NCBI GenBank assembly: GCA_963711375.1
Contig: CAVQDV010000005.1
Span: 2,418,001-2,482,000 of the forward strand
DNA length: 64,000 nucleotides
Direction: 5' to 3'
From: CAVQDV01 sp963711375
GTDB lineage: Bacteria; Pseudomonadota; Gammaproteobacteria; Coxiellales; Coxiellaceae
Positions 61,438 to 64,000 of the stretch are shown here, one piece after another. Position 1 is the first letter of the stretch. Every line of letters starts with the position of its first letter. The notes beneath the pieces were generated by a model. That model did no database searches. It was given only the letters and a program-made list of their open reading frames with translations, and had not been told where the DNA came from. The position numbers and the translations under genes are program-made.

Positions 61438-62370
61438 TTAATGTTGAAAAACTGCAGCGGCAAAAGTGGCGCCAAGCCCTACCGTTGCCATCATGAAATA
61501 ATCACCCGGCTGAATACAGCCTTCTCGATAAGCATCGACATAATTGATCATGATGTCCGATCCAAAACAATGTGCATAACGCTTCACATTTTTAAGATAA
61601 ATTTTGTGATAATCAAAGCTGAGTTGTTTTGCCGTATTCGCCCAGGAAATTAAATTAACATTGTGCGGAAGAATAATTTTTATATCAGATAATTTAAGTT
61701 GGGCTTTTTCGATAGCCTGCAGAATCACTTTCGCTAGCGAAGGCGAGTAGGATTTTTCGAAGGCATGAATTTCTTCCGAGTCCAGCCAAATTCCCCTAGA
61801 AAATCGCCCATCGGTGCACATTTCCAAACTCAGTAATTTATTTTGATCTCCGTTTGAACGTAATAAAGTCGCTGAAGCGGCATCTCCGGTAATCGAAGTA
61901 TTGGGAATCACTTGAACACTGGGGGTGAACGCCATTTCTCCCGTAATCACAACAGCCCGGGCATTTTTATCTTCATCCGCTAATAAAACCCCAGCCATTT
62001 CGAGTGCATTTAAGGTGGAAGCACAGTTATTTAAAGAGGTTCCAAAGGCCATAGCCTTTTTCAAACCAAGCTCCTCTTTTACGGCACGCACAACAGAATG
62101 GCCAAAGCGAGTGATTACCTTGGAGGTGTGCGCGTGAATGAGATATTTAATCGAATTTTTATCAACTTCCGTTTCCTCTAGTAGCTGCTCGACGGGTTTC
62201 TTAATAAAGTCGACTAAATTAATGTTAGACGCGACTGGAACCTCCTTTAATCCATAAATTCGAGAAAAAACTTTGGCCTGTTCTACGCTTAAATTGAAAT
62301 GCTCTCGATCGCGCTCCACACTTAAACGATTTTCGGGCACAAAATAGTTCACTTGTTCAATTGATAACAT
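61438..62370 (-). CDS. KAS III (FabH)-like ketoacyl synthase or acyltransferase
   Basis: 310 residues of the thiolase-fold KAS III family. The nucleophile Cys is in LNNCASTLNALEMAG and a His in ILPHNVNLISW. At the place of FabH's Asn (GNTSAA) the sequence is CFGSDIMINYVD, so the classic Cys-His-Asn triad is altered. KAS III relatives with changed triads, such as CerJ, transfer acyl groups instead of forming C-C bonds. VVITGEMAFTP and ITGDAASATLL are typical. AAGGAGG precedes the ATG inside the RND gene's 3' end (22-bp overlap). Probably starts or transfers an acyl chain in the local pathway. Confidence 0.85.
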   Translation of the reverse strand: MLSIEQVNYFVPENRLSVERDREHFNLSVEQAKVFSRIYGLKEVPVASNINLVDFIKKPVEQLLEETEVDKNSIKYLIHAHTSKVITRFGHSVVRAVKEELGLKKAMAFGTSLNNCASTLNALEMAGVLLADEDKNARAVVITGEMAFTPSVQVIPNTSITGDAASATLLRSNGDQNKLLSLEMCTDGRFSRGIWLDSEEIHAFEKSYSPSLAKVILQAIEKAQLKLSDIKIILPHNVNLISWANTAKQLSFDYHKIYLKNVKRYAHCFGSDIMINYVDAYREGCIQPGDYFMMATVGLGATFAAAVFQH

Positions 62371-64000
62371 CCGTCCTCCTTTGATTGATGGGTAAAATGA
62401 AATAACTCATAAAGAACTGGTAATATGAATAAAGAAAAAATCGTTCCAAAAATCATTCCCGGTACAATGACCATGCCAAAGCTAAAACGGGCTTCAAATC
62501 CCGGTCCTTTAATAATAATCATGGGTAAGGCTCCCAAAACCATTGCAAGAGTCGTCATCAAAATGGGGCGAAGCCGAATCGTGCAGGCATTCAATATGGC
62601 CCTTTTTTTGCTAAGGCCTTTTTTGGAAAGAAGATTGGCGAATTGCGTAATTAAAATGCCATGCTTGCTCACCATACCACTTAAGACTAAGAATCCAATT
62701 TGGGTATAAATATTGATGTTAGTTAAACCGAGCTTCATAGGGATAATTGCACCAAGTACCGCCATGGGAACACTGCCTAATAAAATAATTAAGGGATCCA
62801 TAAAGCTTTGAAATTGCAAAGAGAGAACCATAAAAATAACAAAAAATGAAGCTAGGAATAAATATAAAATTCGGTTACCTTCAAATATAAATTCCCGTGA
62901 GTTACCGGAAAAATCATAAGAAATGGATTTTGGTAATAGGGGTGTAGCCTTACTTCTAAAAAATTGAATTCCTTCCGATAGGGAATGCCTTGGAAACATG
63001 ACTGCTGAAATTGTCACAGAATTAAATTTTTGAAATTGATTAAAAAGACCTGGATAAACTAGTTTTTTTTCATTAGCCAAGCTAGATAGAGATATTAATT
63101 TTTCATTATCATTTTTAACATACATATTGTCGATAAAATTCGGATCCTTCTTTATGCTCGGCGATGCTTGAACAATAACTGGATATAATTCATCATTCAC
63201 ACTTACATACTGAACCGTGTTTTCACCAAATAAATTCTGAATCGAACTTTCTAGACTATTTAAGGAAACACCCATTACGTTGGCGGCTTCTCGATCAATA
63301 TTGAGCTCGAGCATGGGCACATCATAGTGAAGATCTTTATCCAGGAACATAAAAAGGCCACTTCTTTCTCCTTTTTCAATGATGATATCAGCTAGCGTAT
63401 TAAGTTCGCGATAATTTCCCTTGGATTCTAGGACGAATTCAAGGGGCATACCTTGTGTTCCCGGCATTAAAGAAGGAACTAGCGTAACAGCATTTAAATT
63501 TGGATCTTTATTTATCAGAGACTGTAAAGCTCCTCGCCATTTTGTGCTTGAACGAATAAAGGAAAGCAGTTGATGCTCACTCGGAATTCCAACAATGATG
63601 CTATAGCCTCTTATTTCAGGCATTTTTCGATAAATTTCCTCAAGTTTTTCCGCATTGTTTAATAAAAAATGGGTATTGCTCGAATTTGGGGCTGCTGCAA
63701 TCACTTCTAATAAACCAGCATCGATCTTGGGAGCAAATTCTTTTGGGGTTTCGGCATAGGTATAAATCGCGCCAAAGCTGGATAAAATCCATACTGCCAT
63801 CACTACTTTTTTGTGACAAAAAAGCCTCTTCAAGAGATAAAGATAATTCGCTTTCAAATGATAAAGATATTTATTAGGCTTTTTATTTGATTTTGAGTCC
63901 AGTAGTTTTGTGCTTAACATAGGAATCAAGGAAAGCGAAATAAGACCTGAAATTAAAATACTACCCACCAAAGTGATGGAAAATTCAAGAAATAATTCGC
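62349..64000 (-). CDS. RND-family efflux permease, C-terminal part (5' end outside window)
   Basis: The frame is open to the right edge, giving about 549 residues, the second half of an AcrB-type HAE1 pump: FLEFSITLVGSILISGLISL, the large periplasmic loop with DREAANVMGVSLNSL, then membrane helices 7-12 including IGFLVLSGMVSKHGIL, RLRPILMTTLAMVLGALP and GMVIVPGMIFGTIFSLFILP. These proteins export small molecules across both membranes with a fusion protein and an outer channel, expected upstream. Its 3' end overlaps the KAS III gene, so it is likely part of the same operon and may export that pathway's product. Confidence 0.9.
   Translation of the reverse strand, partial: ELFLEFSITLVGSILISGLISLSLIPMLSTKLLDSKSNKKPNKYLYHLKANYLYLLKRLFCHKKVVMAVWILSSFGAIYTYAETPKEFAPKIDAGLLEVIAAAPNSSNTHFLLNNAEKLEEIYRKMPEIRGYSIIVGIPSEHQLLSFIRSSTKWRGALQSLINKDPNLNAVTLVPSLMPGTQGMPLEFVLESKGNYRELNTLADIIIEKGERSGLFMFLDKDLHYDVPMLELNIDREAANVMGVSLNSLESSIQNLFGENTVQYVSVNDELYPVIVQASPSIKKDPNFIDNMYVKNDNEKLISLSSLANEKKLVYPGLFNQFQKFNSVTISAVMFPRHSLSEGIQFFRSKATPLLPKSISYDFSGNSREFIFEGNRILYLFLASFFVIFMVLSLQFQSFMDPLIILLGSVPMAVLGAIIPMKLGLTNINIYTQIGFLVLSGMVSKHGILITQFANLLSKKGLSKKRAILNACTIRLRPILMTTLAMVLGALPMIIIKGPGFEARFSFGMVIVPGMIFGTIFSLFILPVLYELFHFTHQSKEDGCYQLNK

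Overview
The window is AT-rich (about 40% G+C by eye) gammaproteobacterial chromosome. The gene content points to a Legionella/Coxiella-type, host-associated relative (order Legionellales or close): an EnhB-like secreted protein, FabV, nucleotide-transporter-like membrane proteins, a queG-nnr-tsaE-ami-mutL-miaA housekeeping block and an E. coli-ordered his operon. Species cannot be fixed from the sequence alone.

Layout. 1-399: 3' end of a tyrosine recombinase. 396-7773 (minus): complete histidine operon hisGDCBHAF-IE, headed by a TrpR/YerC-type repressor gene with a strong promoter and a 20-bp perfect palindrome in front. 7921-12306: TPR outer-membrane protein, FecR-like periplasmic protein and a convergent CHASE2 adenylate cyclase. 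12315-14222 (minus): hpt, nagZ, DUF1820. 14322-32286 (minus): an 18-kb biosynthetic operon with an AT-less reducing PKS, an AT-less PKS-NRPS hybrid with thioesterase, and two tandem 791-residue transporter-like proteins ending in cyclic-nucleotide-binding domains. 32440-44464: housekeeping genes plus enhB-like and MBL-fold genes. 44488-50110: RRM/ABC exporter operon, oxidoreductase, PLD nuclease, trmB, mutY, yggX.

50211-56800 is an accessory strip behind tRNA-Phe: a truncated NYN gene, a toxin-antitoxin pair whose toxin has lost its ATG, a Fic protein with a four-site operator array, nudC, a coiled-coil protein and an IS4-family element. The IS sits exactly in the apex of a palindromic repeat with a 10-bp target duplication. 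deaD follows.

58444-64000 (minus) is the part I find most novel. An RND pump gene (cut by the window edge), a non-canonical KAS III, a free-standing adenylation enzyme and a cytosolic transglutaminase-like enzyme are tightly packed. Just downstream, with its own likely promoter and a strong ribosome site, lies an unlisted 51-residue peptide ending in a C-x3-C-x3-C motif, overlapping a GRDP-like gene. This looks like a small undescribed natural-product operon. It may be two adjacent systems, one enzymatic and one RiPP-like.

Working together: the his genes are probably controlled by a repressor rather than by attenuation. The PKS/NRPS proteins probably make a short acyl-amino acid whose acyltransferase and starter unit come from elsewhere. 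The paired cNMP-binding transporters are co-transcribed with it, and a cAMP-type cyclase is encoded 2 kb away. Functions beyond the conserved motifs are inference.
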